Below are positions 1 through 9,827 of a DNA stretch of 64,000 nt, in pieces. Source of the DNA: Maribellus luteus (lineage in GTDB: Bacteria; Bacteroidota; Bacteroidia; Bacteroidales; Prolixibacteraceae); assembly GCF_003576475.1 (NCBI RefSeq), contig NZ_QWGR01000001.1, positions 620,001 through 684,000 on the forward strand, in the 5' to 3' direction. The notes under the pieces were generated by a model. It had not been told where the DNA came from and made no database searches. It saw only the letters and a program-made list of their open reading frames with translations. Both the position numbers and the translations under genes were made by a program. Positions within the stretch are counted from its first letter, which is position 1. Each line of letters opens with the position of its first letter.

Positions 1-341
1 CCGAAAGTGTCGCTTAAACGGTGATAACGATAAAGTCCGGCATCAGTACCAACCCACAGGTCGTTATTCTGATCGAGTTCCATGGTATTAATGAACTGCC
101 CGCGAAATGTATCATAATTCCGAAACTTGTACCCGTCAAAACGCGAAATTCCATTTCCTGTTCCTATCCATTTGTAACCATAGTTGTCCTGAACAAAGCA
201 AGTCGCAATGTTACGCGGTAGCCCCTCTTTGTCAGTGAAATAAATGGCTTTTGTGCGCTCAATAGAAAAAGAGAATACAGAGCTCATTGTTACTCCTAAA
301 AAAATCAATAGTATTGTTCTTATGACCTGTTTTACTGGCAT
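1..341 (-). CDS. Hybrid two-component sensor (HTCS-like), N-terminus only
   Basis: Partial gene that begins with ATG at 339-341 on the minus strand and runs off the left edge, with 113 codons visible and no stop. An uncleaved or cleavable hydrophobic start (residues about 5-24) is followed by the first two blades of a two-component-regulator propeller. The repeats read DKEGLPRN...VQDNYGYKWIGTGNGISRFDGY and then ELDQNNDLWVGTDAGLYRY. This repeat pattern is typical of HTCS proteins, which bind oligosaccharide in the periplasm and activate the neighbouring PUL. Divergent orientation to the SusC gene at 621 suggests it regulates PUL A. The kinase and AraC-type output domains lie outside the window, so a plain one-component propeller protein cannot be excluded. 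Confidence 0.85.
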   Translation of the reverse strand, partial: MPVKQVIRTILLIFLGVTMSSVFSFSIERTKAIYFTDKEGLPRNIATCFVQDNYGYKWIGTGNGISRFDGYKFRNYDTFRGQFINTMELDQNNDLWVGTDAGLYRYHRLSDTF

Positions 342-620
342 TTTTTTCTATGATGTTTCTGTATTTTCATAAAAATAAACAAAATCGGTTAAGATTAGAA
401 TCATCGCTTTCATATTTAGTTTTCATTTATAGGATACGAGCTATTCAAATCTTAAAAATAGAGCGGAAGAATCTTAAAAATTGATTCATTTTGAAAAACT
501 AATTAGTTGAAATTCAGTGGGATGGTATTTTGGTTTTTTTATAGAGATTTATGTGAAAAATATCAAGATGGTAGTAAAAGAATGCCCGTACTTTTGAATA
601 AAACTTGTTAAATCATATTT
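342..620. promoter_or_regulatory. Divergent intergenic region of PUL A
   Basis: This AT-rich 279-nt gap lies between the HTCS-like sensor and the first SusC gene and should hold both promoters and any sensor binding site. On the plus strand TACTTTTG at 589-596 matches the Bacteroidota -7 consensus TAnnTTTG and would place the transcript start shortly before the ATG at 621. No clear -33 TTG is seen at the right distance, as expected if activation needs a regulator. No ORF was recognised here. Confidence 0.4.
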
Positions 621-3600
621 ATGAAACAGCTAATTCTATTATTGACAATTATTGTATTCCCGTCACTTTTGTTTGCACAGACATCAGTCTCGGGGGTAGT
701 AAAAAGCACATCAGGAGAATTTCTTCCAGGCGTAAATATTGTAATAAGTGGTAAAACCACAGGTACGGTAACTAACCTGAACGGAGAATTCATAATTCAG
801 GTTCCTGATGTTGAAAACGCACAATTGACATTTTCCTTTATTGGTTTTCAAACACAAACTATAGACCTAAAAGGGCGGACAAGTTTGGATGTTGAACTAA
901 TCGAGACTTTTCAGGACCTGGACGAGGTAGTGGTAATTGGTTATGGTGAGGTTGCCAAACGAGACCTGACCGGTTCAGTTGCCAAGGTTTCTGAATCAGA
1001 AAATATTGCACGTCAGTATAATACCGTTGATGCGATGTTACAGGGGCGTGCTGCCGGAGTACAGGTAACTTCCAATCCGGGATCACCTAATGGTGCGGTG
1101 AGCGTGCGAATTCGCGGAACTAATAGCCTTCGTGGAAACAATGAGCCTCTTTATGTTATTGATGGTGTGATCATCAACTCAGCAGGAGAAGATGTACTGG
1201 ATGCATCATCCGACGCTAATGAGTTACAAACCGACCAGAACGGACTTACCGGTTTGAATCCACGCGATATAGAAAGTATTGAAGTACTAAAAGATGCATC
1301 AGCAACAGCAATTTATGGGTCAAGGGGGGCAAACGGTGTAGTGCTGATTACCACCAAAAAAGGATCTAGCGAAAAGGGTAAAGCAAAGATTAACTTCTAT
1401 GCCACTACAGATTTTAGTCATATTCTGAAGAAAATTGATGTAATGGATGCTATTAGCTATGCCAATTACATGAATGAAAACGATGTGTTAAACGGATCAA
1501 GTCCCAGGTATCTTGTCGATGGTTCCCTCATTTATCCGATGAGTTATACGACCAACGAAGAAGGAGAAGCTGTCGGAACTCCGGGTACCACACCACTTCA
1601 GCAGGTCGACTGGCAGGATGAAGTATATGAGTTGGCCGTGAGTCATAGCGAAGGTATTACGATTTCTGGGAATAGCGAAAAAACGAATTATTACTTTTCT
1701 GCAGGATACCACGACACGAAAGGGATTGTAGAAACAACCACTGTCAAATCAGGCGATATCAGGTTGAACCTAACTTCAAGCCTGACTCCCAAATTAACTA
1801 TGGATAACCGTGTTTCTGCCATGTATCAAAAAGGAACATTCGCTCAAGCCGGAAGTAAATCCGGAGGTAACCGTAGTTTTACCAAGCAGGTTCTTACCTA
1901 TCGTCCTCTGGTTGGACTTAGTCAGGACCTTGATGACACCGACCTTGAAATTTCCAATCCCTACGGATTTCTTGAGGATTTTGATGATATCACGGAGGAG
2001 AACAGAATCAACGTTTCATCTTCACTTGAGTATGAATTTTTGAAAGGATTGAAATACAAAGTCAGGGGAGGGGTTGATTACCGTACGAAAGACCGCCAGA
2101 GATGGTATGGTTTGCAAATTTTCCAGGGTGAAAAGGAAAATGGTATAGCTAATTATTCCGATCTGAAAAGGTACTCGTATACCATTGACAACATACTTAG
2201 CTACAGTGGGAAAATAGCCAAGGGACACCGAATTAATGCAACGGCTGCAGCTACTTATGATGCAGTTAATTTCAAGAACAGTTTGTACGAAATCACCGAT
2301 TTCCCGGTTAAAACTTTACGCTCTGAAGCTCCGCAATTAGGGCAGATCGTGACTCAGCCGCAATCAATTGTGTATGCTGATGAAGCGATATTCTCGTTGT
2401 TAGGCCGAATAAATTACACCCTATCTGATAAGTACATTTTCACTGCCAGTTTCAGGGCCGACCAATCATCAAAATTTGCCAGTGGCAACAAATGGGGATA
2501 TTTTCCTTCACTTGCAGCAGCATGGCGTTTGGGCGAAGAATCTTTTATAAAAGATCTGGGGTGGTTTTACAATCTTAAACTGCGGGTAGGCTGGGGACAA
2601 ACCGGTAACCAGGCTATTAAGCCCTATCAAACACTTTCAACATACAATACCTCCTATTATGTTGATGCTTCCGGGAATACCATAATTGGTAACGTTCCGG
2701 CACGTATCGCTAATGCCGATCTTACTTGGGAAAAAACAGAACAGTTAAATGCCGGCTTAGATATTTCATTTTTCGACGGCAGACTTAATGCAACCATCGA
2801 CGGCTATTACAAAACCACCCAAGATCTACTTCAGGATATTTCTCTGCCTACTTCATCTGGATTCAACAGCATGACCATTAACCGCGGAAAAATTGAAAAC
2901 AAGGGTATTGAAATATCTGTGGATGGTGTACTTCTGAACAAGAAAGATTTTACCTTTTCTGCAGGTGGACATTTTTCGGTGAACAGAAACAAAGTTCTCT
3001 CACTTGGTTTGACACCTTCACCTGTTTGGATTGACGGAAAACAATCAGATGAAGTATTTTACTTGGGAGCGAACGTGTCAACCGGTACTTACTTTAAGGC
3101 TCCGGCAAATATTTTCATGGAAGGTCAACCAATTGGCATGTTCTGGGGATACCAGACCAATGGAGTTTATCAGGATCAGCCTGCAGCCGATGTAGGTCCG
3201 ACTTATTTTGGGACAGCGAACAAAGCTGGAGACCTTGTTTTTGTAGATCAGAACGGCGATGGAAACATAAGTATTGAAGACAGGACCTTTATAGGAAATC
3301 CGAATCCTGACTTTACCTACGGGTTTGATTTCACCGTTTCATGGAAGAACTTCACTCTAAAAGCCTTGTTCGACGGAGTTTATGGAAACGATATAGCCAA
3401 CGGATATAATCTTGAGGTCGGTTTTGCTGAAGGATTGTCAAAGAATTTACTTGCTGACGCTTACAATATGGCATGGCGTACTGACCAACCTTCCAATGCA
3501 TATACCCGCATCGGATATAGTCAGCAAAATCAGGGTTTCCCGGATGTAATCGTGGAAGACGGTAGCTACCTGCGCCTTAACAACGTGACCCTCGGTTATG

Positions 3601-3797
3601 ATATACCGTTCACAAATGGGTTCCTTAGCAACATCAACCTCTATGTTTCAGGGCAGAACTTGCTCTACTTTACCAGCTATTCGGGTTATAATCCGCAGGT
3701 AACCAGCTTCCTGTACGACGGAACAATCATGGGGGTTGACTGGGTGGGAACACCTAATGTTCGCACAGTGTTGTTTGGTGTTAATGTAACATTCTAA
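621..3797 (+). CDS. SusC-like TonB-dependent outer-membrane transporter (PUL A)
   Basis: A 1058-residue outer-membrane protein that imports oligosaccharides in a TonB-dependent way together with SusD. A signal peptide (residues 1-19, ending LFAQ) is followed by a carboxypeptidase-D-regulatory-like beta-sandwich (about 22-98, GEFLPGVNIVISGKTTGTVT). The conserved SusC stretch DEVVVIGYG comes next, then the plug domain (NPRDIESIEVLKDASATAIYGSRGANGVVLI) and a beta-barrel ending in an aromatic residue (VTF). Length is normal for the SusC/RagA family. It is the first gene of PUL A, and SusD starts 17 nt after its stop. The substrate cannot be read from the transporter; the downstream sulfatases suggest a sulfated glycan. 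Confidence 0.96.
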   Translation: MKQLILLLTIIVFPSLLFAQTSVSGVVKSTSGEFLPGVNIVISGKTTGTVTNLNGEFIIQVPDVENAQLTFSFIGFQTQTIDLKGRTSLDVELIETFQDLDEVVVIGYGEVAKRDLTGSVAKVSESENIARQYNTVDAMLQGRAAGVQVTSNPGSPNGAVSVRIRGTNSLRGNNEPLYVIDGVIINSAGEDVLDASSDANELQTDQNGLTGLNPRDIESIEVLKDASATAIYGSRGANGVVLITTKKGSSEKGKAKINFYATTDFSHILKKIDVMDAISYANYMNENDVLNGSSPRYLVDGSLIYPMSYTTNEEGEAVGTPGTTPLQQVDWQDEVYELAVSHSEGITISGNSEKTNYYFSAGYHDTKGIVETTTVKSGDIRLNLTSSLTPKLTMDNRVSAMYQKGTFAQAGSKSGGNRSFTKQVLTYRPLVGLSQDLDDTDLEISNPYGFLEDFDDITEENRINVSSSLEYEFLKGLKYKVRGGVDYRTKDRQRWYGLQIFQGEKENGIANYSDLKRYSYTIDNILSYSGKIAKGHRINATAAATYDAVNFKNSLYEITDFPVKTLRSEAPQLGQIVTQPQSIVYADEAIFSLLGRINYTLSDKYIFTASFRADQSSKFASGNKWGYFPSLAAAWRLGEESFIKDLGWFYNLKLRVGWGQTGNQAIKPYQTLSTYNTSYYVDASGNTIIGNVPARIANADLTWEKTEQLNAGLDISFFDGRLNATIDGYYKTTQDLLQDISLPTSSGFNSMTINRGKIENKGIEISVDGVLLNKKDFTFSAGGHFSVNRNKVLSLGLTPSPVWIDGKQSDEVFYLGANVSTGTYFKAPANIFMEGQPIGMFWGYQTNGVYQDQPAADVGPTYFGTANKAGDLVFVDQNGDGNISIEDRTFIGNPNPDFTYGFDFTVSWKNFTLKALFDGVYGNDIANGYNLEVGFAEGLSKNLLADAYNMAWRTDQPSNAYTRIGYSQQNQGFPDVIVEDGSYLRLNNVTLGYDIPFTNGFLSNINLYVSGQNLLYFTSYSGYNPQVTSFLYDGTIMGVDWVGTPNVRTVLFGVNVTF

Positions 3798-3814
3798 TAT
3801 TTAAAAACGGTAAA

Positions 3815-5356
3815 ATGAAAAATTTAAGAATATTTCTGACAGTAATCTTCGCTCTTGGACTAATGCTTTCAGCCTGCGAACTAAATGAGGATCCCAAGTT
3901 TCTGGCCTCAGACAACCTCTTTACCGATGAAGTTGGTGCCAACACCGTGTTAAATGGCGTGTACTCAAGTGTGGCTAGTTATAACTACTATGGCTCTAAT
4001 TTTCACCACCTCACCAATATGGCGTCCGGTTTATACAATACCGATCGCGACGCCAGTTTGATTGATATCGCAGGACTTAATCCTCCTGCAAACCTTAATT
4101 TTGTTACAACAGTTTGGAGTGCTGTTTATGAGTCTATCAGTCGTGCAAATAACCTCATTGCAGGATTAGCGGAAGTTGAATTGAACGATGCAGCGGAGAA
4201 AGGTAATATATTGGGACAGGCATACTTTATTCGTTCTCTAGGGTATTTCAATCTTGTGCGGATTTATGGCAAATGCCCGCTAATAACTGAACCTGTTACC
4301 AGTGAGAATCCATACAATGGTATGTCAACACCAGAGAAGATTTATGAGCAGATTATAGACGATGCTGAAATGGCAGAACAGCTTTTGCCTGAACAAGGAA
4401 GCGAAGTAGCCGGTCGTCCAGCAAAATATGCCGCCAATATGCTGCTTGCCAAAGTGTATATGCAACTGGCCGGAAACCAAACTGCCGGATCGACAGATAA
4501 CTGGCAGAGGGCTTATGATGAAGCAATAAAAGTATACGGAAAATACAGCCTGGTTAGTGATTTTAAAAACCTGTGGCAGGAAACTACCAGTAACAACAGC
4601 AAAGAATCGATTTTTGAAATTCAGGGGAATGTCGAAAATACGTTAAGATTGCTGCAGTTGTGGACCGCAAGTACAGCCCATTCTACTACCTGGGGACGTT
4701 TTAAATCTAACCTCGAAGTTTATGACCGTCATGTCAGTACTTATCCCAATGATCCGAGATTGAAATTAACCTTTGTGACAGAGTACTCCAACACTGCGGG
4801 GGCAATACAAAAAACTTATCCGGCATTTAAGGGGAGAAATAATAAAGCAAAAAGTTATCCATATAATTACAAGTATTTTATGAAGGACCTGAACGTTGCA
4901 AACTATAACACGGACATGAACTTTGTGGTGTTCCGTTATGCCGATTTGTTACTGATGCTCGCCGAAATTGAGAATGAACTTCATGGGCCGGATAATGCCT
5001 ATCAGTACGTGAACGAAGTAATGGCCAGAGCACGTGTGTCGGGGGGAGAAACATCTGATCAACCTGCCGATTGGAGCGGCTTGACTCAAGATCAATTCAG
5101 AACTAACATCATGTTTGAATACAATTTCGAACTGTTGTGTGAAGGACATGATTTTTTTAACGTTCGACGCCGTGGTTACGATTATTTCAAAACAAATGTG
5201 ATCGATGTTCACAACAACCATCCAATGTATGACTTTTCAAAGTCACGCGATGTAATGTATCCGGATAATTCGCGCATTATCGTTATGCCTATACCGGAAG
5301 ATGAATTGAATGCAAATCCTAATATGAGTGCATCAGATCAGAATTCTGGTTATTAA
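3815..5356 (+). CDS. SusD-like glycan-binding lipoprotein (PUL A)
   Basis: A 513-residue SusD/RagB-family surface lipoprotein. The signal peptide ends in a lipobox (LMLSAC, Cys about 21), after which acidic and polar residues follow, consistent with surface export. Family hallmarks include the N-terminal DNLFTDEVGANTVLNGVYSSV, the TPR-like GQAYFIRSLGYFNLVRIYG, the RYADLLLMLAEIENEL helix and the C-terminal IPEDELNANPNMSASDQNSGY. It caps the SusC barrel and delivers oligosaccharide to it. It is co-directional with the SusC gene at a 17-nt gap, and a strong hairpin follows at 5389-5413. Confidence 0.96.
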   Translation: MKNLRIFLTVIFALGLMLSACELNEDPKFLASDNLFTDEVGANTVLNGVYSSVASYNYYGSNFHHLTNMASGLYNTDRDASLIDIAGLNPPANLNFVTTVWSAVYESISRANNLIAGLAEVELNDAAEKGNILGQAYFIRSLGYFNLVRIYGKCPLITEPVTSENPYNGMSTPEKIYEQIIDDAEMAEQLLPEQGSEVAGRPAKYAANMLLAKVYMQLAGNQTAGSTDNWQRAYDEAIKVYGKYSLVSDFKNLWQETTSNNSKESIFEIQGNVENTLRLLQLWTASTAHSTTWGRFKSNLEVYDRHVSTYPNDPRLKLTFVTEYSNTAGAIQKTYPAFKGRNNKAKSYPYNYKYFMKDLNVANYNTDMNFVVFRYADLLLMLAEIENELHGPDNAYQYVNEVMARARVSGGETSDQPADWSGLTQDQFRTNIMFEYNFELLCEGHDFFNVRRRGYDYFKTNVIDVHNNHPMYDFSKSRDVMYPDNSRIIVMPIPEDELNANPNMSASDQNSGY

Positions 5357-5388
5357 CTATAACCATGGTTAATGGTTTGTTAAAGATC

Positions 5389-5413
5389 TCCCGGGGAAAA
5401 GATTTCTCCGGGA
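5389..5413 (+). terminator. Stem-loop after SusD (PUL A)
   Basis: An 11-bp stem (5389-5399 pairing with 5403-5413, one G-U pair, 3-nt loop) sits 32 nt after the SusD stop. Its outer arm is TCCCGG/CCGGGA. It is not followed by a T-tract, so it may act as a partial terminator or mRNA 3'-end stabiliser that raises SusC/SusD over the downstream enzymes rather than as a full terminator. Confidence 0.5.
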
Positions 5414-5476
5414 ACTTAAAAAGAATATAGTTCAGCATAGAATTAAGAATTAATAAATACCATAGTATTGAAATAA

Positions 5477-5824
5477 ATGAAAACGAAGAGGTCAATATTC
5501 ATCATAGTTTTATTTGTAATGGTTGCTAACCTTGGATTATACGCTCAGGAAATTAATAAGAAAGCTATGGCTGGTATCAATAAACAAGTAAAGGGAATGG
5601 TGGATGTTATGGAGCTGAATAAAGATCAGGAATCCAAAGTTCTCGTGATAAAAAAAAATCAATATATCGAGCGACAGATGATATTGAAACAGATCGGAAA
5701 GAATTCGCCGGAGTTCAACGATAAAGTCAAAAAGCTGAACAAAGCATCTTGGGGAGAAATCAAAGCTATTTGTACCAAGGAACAAATCAAAAAATGGTAC
5801 AATCGCGCAAAAAAGCAGAACTGA
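5477..5824 (+). CDS. Small exported helical protein, unknown function
   Basis: A 115-residue protein not assigned to a named family. A signal peptide (residues 1-23, ending LYAQ) is followed by a basic, mostly helical mature chain of about 90 residues with no cysteines after the signal except one near residue 100. The layout (KAMAGINKQVKGMVDVMELNKDQESKVLVIKKNQYIERQMILKQIG) resembles short Spy/DUF4890-like periplasmic helical proteins found beside Bacteroidota carbohydrate genes; this is a resemblance only. It sits between SusD and the GH3 gene in the same direction, 120 nt after SusD. A chaperone-like or envelope-stress role would be an inference. Confidence 0.6.
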   Translation: MKTKRSIFIIVLFVMVANLGLYAQEINKKAMAGINKQVKGMVDVMELNKDQESKVLVIKKNQYIERQMILKQIGKNSPEFNDKVKKLNKASWGEIKAICTKEQIKKWYNRAKKQN

Positions 5825-5907
5825 AAGCATTAAAACCAAAGTAAATAGTGTAAGCCGGTTTCGATGTTCATTGAAGGTCTGCCGTCTGGCACAGTAAAAC
5901 AGGATAG

Positions 5908-8205
5908 ATGAATAAAAATATTGTTTGGGGAATTTCGCTGATCGTTTTTCTTTTTTCTTGCAATACCAAAGAAGAATCGGGAAATAACTCATTACGCGAA
6001 CAAGAGATAACCCACAAAGTTGATGAGTTGATGTCACAAATGACCCTGGAAGAAAAGATAGGGCAGATGTGCCAGTATGTGGCCATAGAACATATAAGGG
6101 AAACCAAGAAAAGAATGAACGGTAAAAACCTGATCGAAGACGACCAGGCAGGTATGTACCCAGGCTTGAGTACGGATGAGCTAAAACAACTGATTCGAGA
6201 CGGCAAAATTGGTTCTTTCTTGCATGTGAAAGATGCGAAAGAAGCCAACGAATTGCAGAAACTGGCCTTACAGTCTAGGTTGAAAATTCCCTTGCTGATT
6301 GGGATTGATGCCATTCACGGGCATGCATTGATAAAGGGAAGTACAGTTTATCCAACACAATTGGGACTTTCTGCAACCTGGGACGACGATCTGGTTTACC
6401 GGGTAGCTAAAGCCACTGCAAAAGAAGTGCGTTCAACTGGAATGCACTGGACGTTTTCTCCCAACGTTGATGTTGCACGAGATGCCCGCTGGGGGCGGTC
6501 AGGAGAAACCTTTGGCGAAGATCCACAAATGGTATCGCGTATGGGCGTTGCTTTTACTAAGGGCTACCAGGGGGATTTTGGCAAGGATAATATTCTGGCT
6601 TGTGCCAAACATTTTATTGCGGGAAGCGAACCTGTTAACGGAACCAATGCTGCACCAATGGATGTATCGGAACACCAGCTTCGCGAAATCTGGTTGCCAC
6701 CATACGAAGCACAGGTTGAAGCAGGGGTATACACTTTTATGGCAGCACACAATGAACTAAATGGGGTTCCGTGCCATGGCAATGAGTGGCTGCTGACCGA
6801 TGTCCTGCGCAATGAATGGGGGTTCAAAGGCTTTGTTGTTAGCGACTGGATGGACATTGAACGTTTGTATCAGACCCAGAAAGTAGCTGCTTCGCAAGAA
6901 GAAGCGATTAAAATGAGTGTGAATGCAGGAATGGACATGCACATGCATGGTCCTGATTTTCTGGTCCCGCTTGCTGAACTGGTAAGAAAAAAAGAAGTGC
7001 CCGAGGCCCGCATCAACGAAGCATGCCATGCCATTCTGAAGGCGAAGTTTATGGTAGGGTTGTTTGACGAGCCCTTGGCCGATATCGAACGATCGAAAGC
7101 TATTCTTTTTAACGATGAACATAGACATCTGGCTCTCGAAGCAGCCCGGAAATCCATTATTCTTTTGGAAAATAAGAACAATCTACTGCCGCTTAAGGGA
7201 GTGAAGTCAATTCTGGTTACAGGACCAAATGCCGCTAATCATCGTTTGCTTGGCGATTGGACTTTACCTCAGCCCGAAGAAAATGTGGTGACTCCTTACG
7301 AGGGAATAAACGAAGTGTTTAACAATGCAAAGGTCGATTACTTTGATTCAGGGGAAAGTTTGCTGAATCCGGTTGACCGCACCGCTGAAGCAGCACAAAA
7401 AGCCAAAGCCTATGATGCAGTTGTGATCGTTGTTGGGTCGAATTCGCTCCGCTACGAAAATTCAGAGAAAACCTGTGGCGAAAATATCGACCGCGCTAAT
7501 ATAAACTTGTTAGGTACCCAGCTAAAACTGGTTCAAAAGGTTTATCAGGCGAATCCAAACACTGTAGTGGTATTGGTGAATGGCCGTCCATTATCGGAAC
7601 CCTGGATAAAGGAAAATATTCCGGCAGTGCTTGAAGCCTGGGAACCGGGTGCGATGGGAGGTATAGCCCTTGCCGAGATTCTGGCAGGGAAAGTGAATCC
7701 ATCAGGAAAGCTGACCATGACTATCCCATATTCTGTTGGTCAGATTACACAGGCTTATAATTACAAACCCATGCATTTTTTTCACAAATACCGCGATGAG
7801 CCCTGGCAACCACTTTGGGAATTTGGTTATGGATTGAGCTACACCACCTTCGATTATAGTAATCTGCTGGTAACGAACAAGGTAATTTCAATAAATGAGG
7901 CGGTAAAACTTTCCATTGACGTTGAAAACCGGGGGAATATGGATGGTGACGAGATTGTACAGCTCTACATTCGGGATAATTATTCGAGCGTAACCAGACC
8001 TGTAAAAGAATTAACTGATTATAAAAGAATTTCACTGAAGACAGGAGAGAAACGCACCGTCGAATTTGAAATTCCGTTCAACAAATTGGGATTTTACAAC
8101 CGCAATATGAAATACGTGGTTGAGCCAGGCGAATTTACACTTATGGTCGGTGGGTCCTCCAACGACAAGGGTCTGCTCCGAGAAACAATTAACGTTCAAA
8201 ACTGA
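5908..8205 (+). CDS. GH3 family beta-glycosidase lipoprotein
   Basis: A 765-residue glycoside hydrolase family 3 enzyme (BglX-like). A lipoprotein signal (LFSC, Cys18) suggests membrane anchoring. The N-terminal (beta/alpha)8 domain carries GIDAIHGH, WTFSPNVDVARDARWGRSGETFGEDP, ACAKHFIA and the nucleophile Asp313 in GFVVSDW. The alpha/beta sandwich follows, and the fibronectin-III-like C-terminal domain (about 670-760) has WEFGYGLSYTTF upstream of it. Known activities of this subgroup are exo-beta-glucosidase or beta-xylosidase; specificity cannot be fixed here. The next gene (sulfatase) begins 5 nt after the stop, so the two are co-transcribed. Confidence 0.93.
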   Translation: MNKNIVWGISLIVFLFSCNTKEESGNNSLREQEITHKVDELMSQMTLEEKIGQMCQYVAIEHIRETKKRMNGKNLIEDDQAGMYPGLSTDELKQLIRDGKIGSFLHVKDAKEANELQKLALQSRLKIPLLIGIDAIHGHALIKGSTVYPTQLGLSATWDDDLVYRVAKATAKEVRSTGMHWTFSPNVDVARDARWGRSGETFGEDPQMVSRMGVAFTKGYQGDFGKDNILACAKHFIAGSEPVNGTNAAPMDVSEHQLREIWLPPYEAQVEAGVYTFMAAHNELNGVPCHGNEWLLTDVLRNEWGFKGFVVSDWMDIERLYQTQKVAASQEEAIKMSVNAGMDMHMHGPDFLVPLAELVRKKEVPEARINEACHAILKAKFMVGLFDEPLADIERSKAILFNDEHRHLALEAARKSIILLENKNNLLPLKGVKSILVTGPNAANHRLLGDWTLPQPEENVVTPYEGINEVFNNAKVDYFDSGESLLNPVDRTAEAAQKAKAYDAVVIVVGSNSLRYENSEKTCGENIDRANINLLGTQLKLVQKVYQANPNTVVVLVNGRPLSEPWIKENIPAVLEAWEPGAMGGIALAEILAGKVNPSGKLTMTIPYSVGQITQAYNYKPMHFFHKYRDEPWQPLWEFGYGLSYTTFDYSNLLVTNKVISINEAVKLSIDVENRGNMDGDEIVQLYIRDNYSSVTRPVKELTDYKRISLKTGEKRTVEFEIPFNKLGFYNRNMKYVVEPGEFTLMVGGSSNDKGLLRETINVQN

Positions 8206-8210
8206 TCATT

Positions 8211-9788
8211 ATGAATTCGATAAAGTTACTTGCAATTATTGCAGTTGTAGCATGTACAGTAGCATGCAACACAAAAGCTAAAGAAGTAGAAAAACCGATG
8301 CGTCCGAATATTCTTTTTATCATGTCAGACGATCACACCACGCAGGCGATTACTGCTTATGGTGGAATTTATGATGAGTATGCTCAAACCCCGAATATTG
8401 ACCGTTTGGCTCACGAGGGAATGATCATGCGTAACGTGTTTTGCACAAACGGCATATGTGGTCCCAGCCGGGCGAGTATTATCACCGGAAAATACAGCCA
8501 TATTAACGGCTATTATAAAAACGAAGGTGGAGGTCATTTTAATCCTGATCAGTGGACTTTTCCAGAAGAATTGCACAATAACGGCTATCAGACAGCCATG
8601 TTTGGGAAATGGCATTTAGGATCAGAACCCCGTGGTTTTGATTATTACAAGTATCACGAAGGAGCCGGACAGCAGGGGTTTTACTGGAATCCGGTATATA
8701 ATCAGAATGGTGAAACTGTAACCGAAAAAGGCTATTCTACCAATCTTACCACTGATTTTGCCTTGCAATGGCTTGATCAGGCCTCAAAAAAAGATCAACC
8801 TTTCTGTTTATTGCTTCAGTTTAAGGCGCCGCATCGTAACTGGGAACCGGATACAAAATATGTGGATTTATGGGAAGATATTGAGATGCCTTATCCTGAA
8901 ACATATAACGACAATTACAAGGGACGCGAAAAAACAGCCGGAGATACAGATATGACCATGGACGACTTTAACAGGAAAGATATGAAACTTACTCCTCCCG
9001 AAGAACTTAGTGGAAAAGAGCTGAACCGGTGGTACACATTTGGCAACAAACGTGGTGACGTTGTTTATTTGGATCAATCGCTGACTCCGGAGCAAAACAG
9101 GAATAAGAAATACCAGATTTATATCAAAGATTATCTGGCCTGCGTGAAATCGGTGGATGACAACGTAGGACGTGTTCTGAATTATTTGGATAAACATGGT
9201 TTAGCCGAAAATACCATCGTTATTTACACTTCTGATCAGGGGTTCTACCTGGGTGAGCACGGCTGGTTCGATAAACGTTTTATGTATGAAGAATCACTTC
9301 GTATGCCGTTCCTGATTCGTTATCCTAAATTGATTAAAGCTGGGTCAGAAAATACTGACATTATTACCAATATCGACTTCGCACCAACGATTATTGATGC
9401 TGCTGGTATTGTCAAACCTGATGATGTGCAGGGAAACAGTTTCCTTCCCAACCTGACAGGTAATAAAGCGGACAACTGGCAAACTTCGATGTATTATCAT
9501 TATTACGAATTCCCGTTCTGGCACCATGTACAACCGCATTACGGAATTCGCACTGATCGCTACAAACTCATACATTTCTATTACAATGTTGATGTTTGGG
9601 AATTCTATGACCTTCAGAATGATCCTCATGAATTGAATAATCTTATTGATACACCGGAATATGCATCGTTGATTGATTCACTAAAAAATCAATTGGAAGA
9701 GAAACGGGAACTTTACAAGAATGGCAAATCATTGGAAGAGCTTCGCGCCATTACCGATAAAGACTTTGGAAGCATTGTTGGTCATTAA
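8211..9788 (+). CDS. S1 family sulfatase 1 (lipoprotein)
   Basis: A 525-residue formylglycine sulfatase. The N-terminus has a lipoprotein-type signal (VACTVACN). The metal-binding pair is in IMSDDH (Asp40, Asp41), and the sulfatase signature CGPSRASIITG supplies Cys83 for formylglycine. GKWHLG and TSDQGFYLGEHGWFDKR are further hallmarks, and the C-terminal subdomain has the usual TDRYKLIHFY...NDPHELNNL ending. General features resemble the S1_11 (N-acetylglucosamine-6-sulfatase-like) branch, but the subfamily is not certain. It is the first of four consecutive sulfatase genes in PUL A; it should remove sulfate from the glycan in the periplasm or at the cell surface. Confidence 0.93.
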   Translation: MNSIKLLAIIAVVACTVACNTKAKEVEKPMRPNILFIMSDDHTTQAITAYGGIYDEYAQTPNIDRLAHEGMIMRNVFCTNGICGPSRASIITGKYSHINGYYKNEGGGHFNPDQWTFPEELHNNGYQTAMFGKWHLGSEPRGFDYYKYHEGAGQQGFYWNPVYNQNGETVTEKGYSTNLTTDFALQWLDQASKKDQPFCLLLQFKAPHRNWEPDTKYVDLWEDIEMPYPETYNDNYKGREKTAGDTDMTMDDFNRKDMKLTPPEELSGKELNRWYTFGNKRGDVVYLDQSLTPEQNRNKKYQIYIKDYLACVKSVDDNVGRVLNYLDKHGLAENTIVIYTSDQGFYLGEHGWFDKRFMYEESLRMPFLIRYPKLIKAGSENTDIITNIDFAPTIIDAAGIVKPDDVQGNSFLPNLTGNKADNWQTSMYYHYYEFPFWHHVQPHYGIRTDRYKLIHFYYNVDVWEFYDLQNDPHELNNLIDTPEYASLIDSLKNQLEEKRELYKNGKSLEELRAITDKDFGSIVGH

Positions 9789-9827
9789 TTATAAACATAG
9801 TTCAATAAAACTTTATTCAGAATTTAT

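Noticed and set aside
21-221. Plus-strand open frame of 66 codons
   Set aside because: It is antisense to the propeller repeats of the HTCS-like sensor on the minus strand.
5537-6314. Overlapping minus-strand open frames across the small protein gene and the GH3 start
   Set aside because: They are antisense to genes with clear signal peptides and family motifs and have no recognisable protein features.
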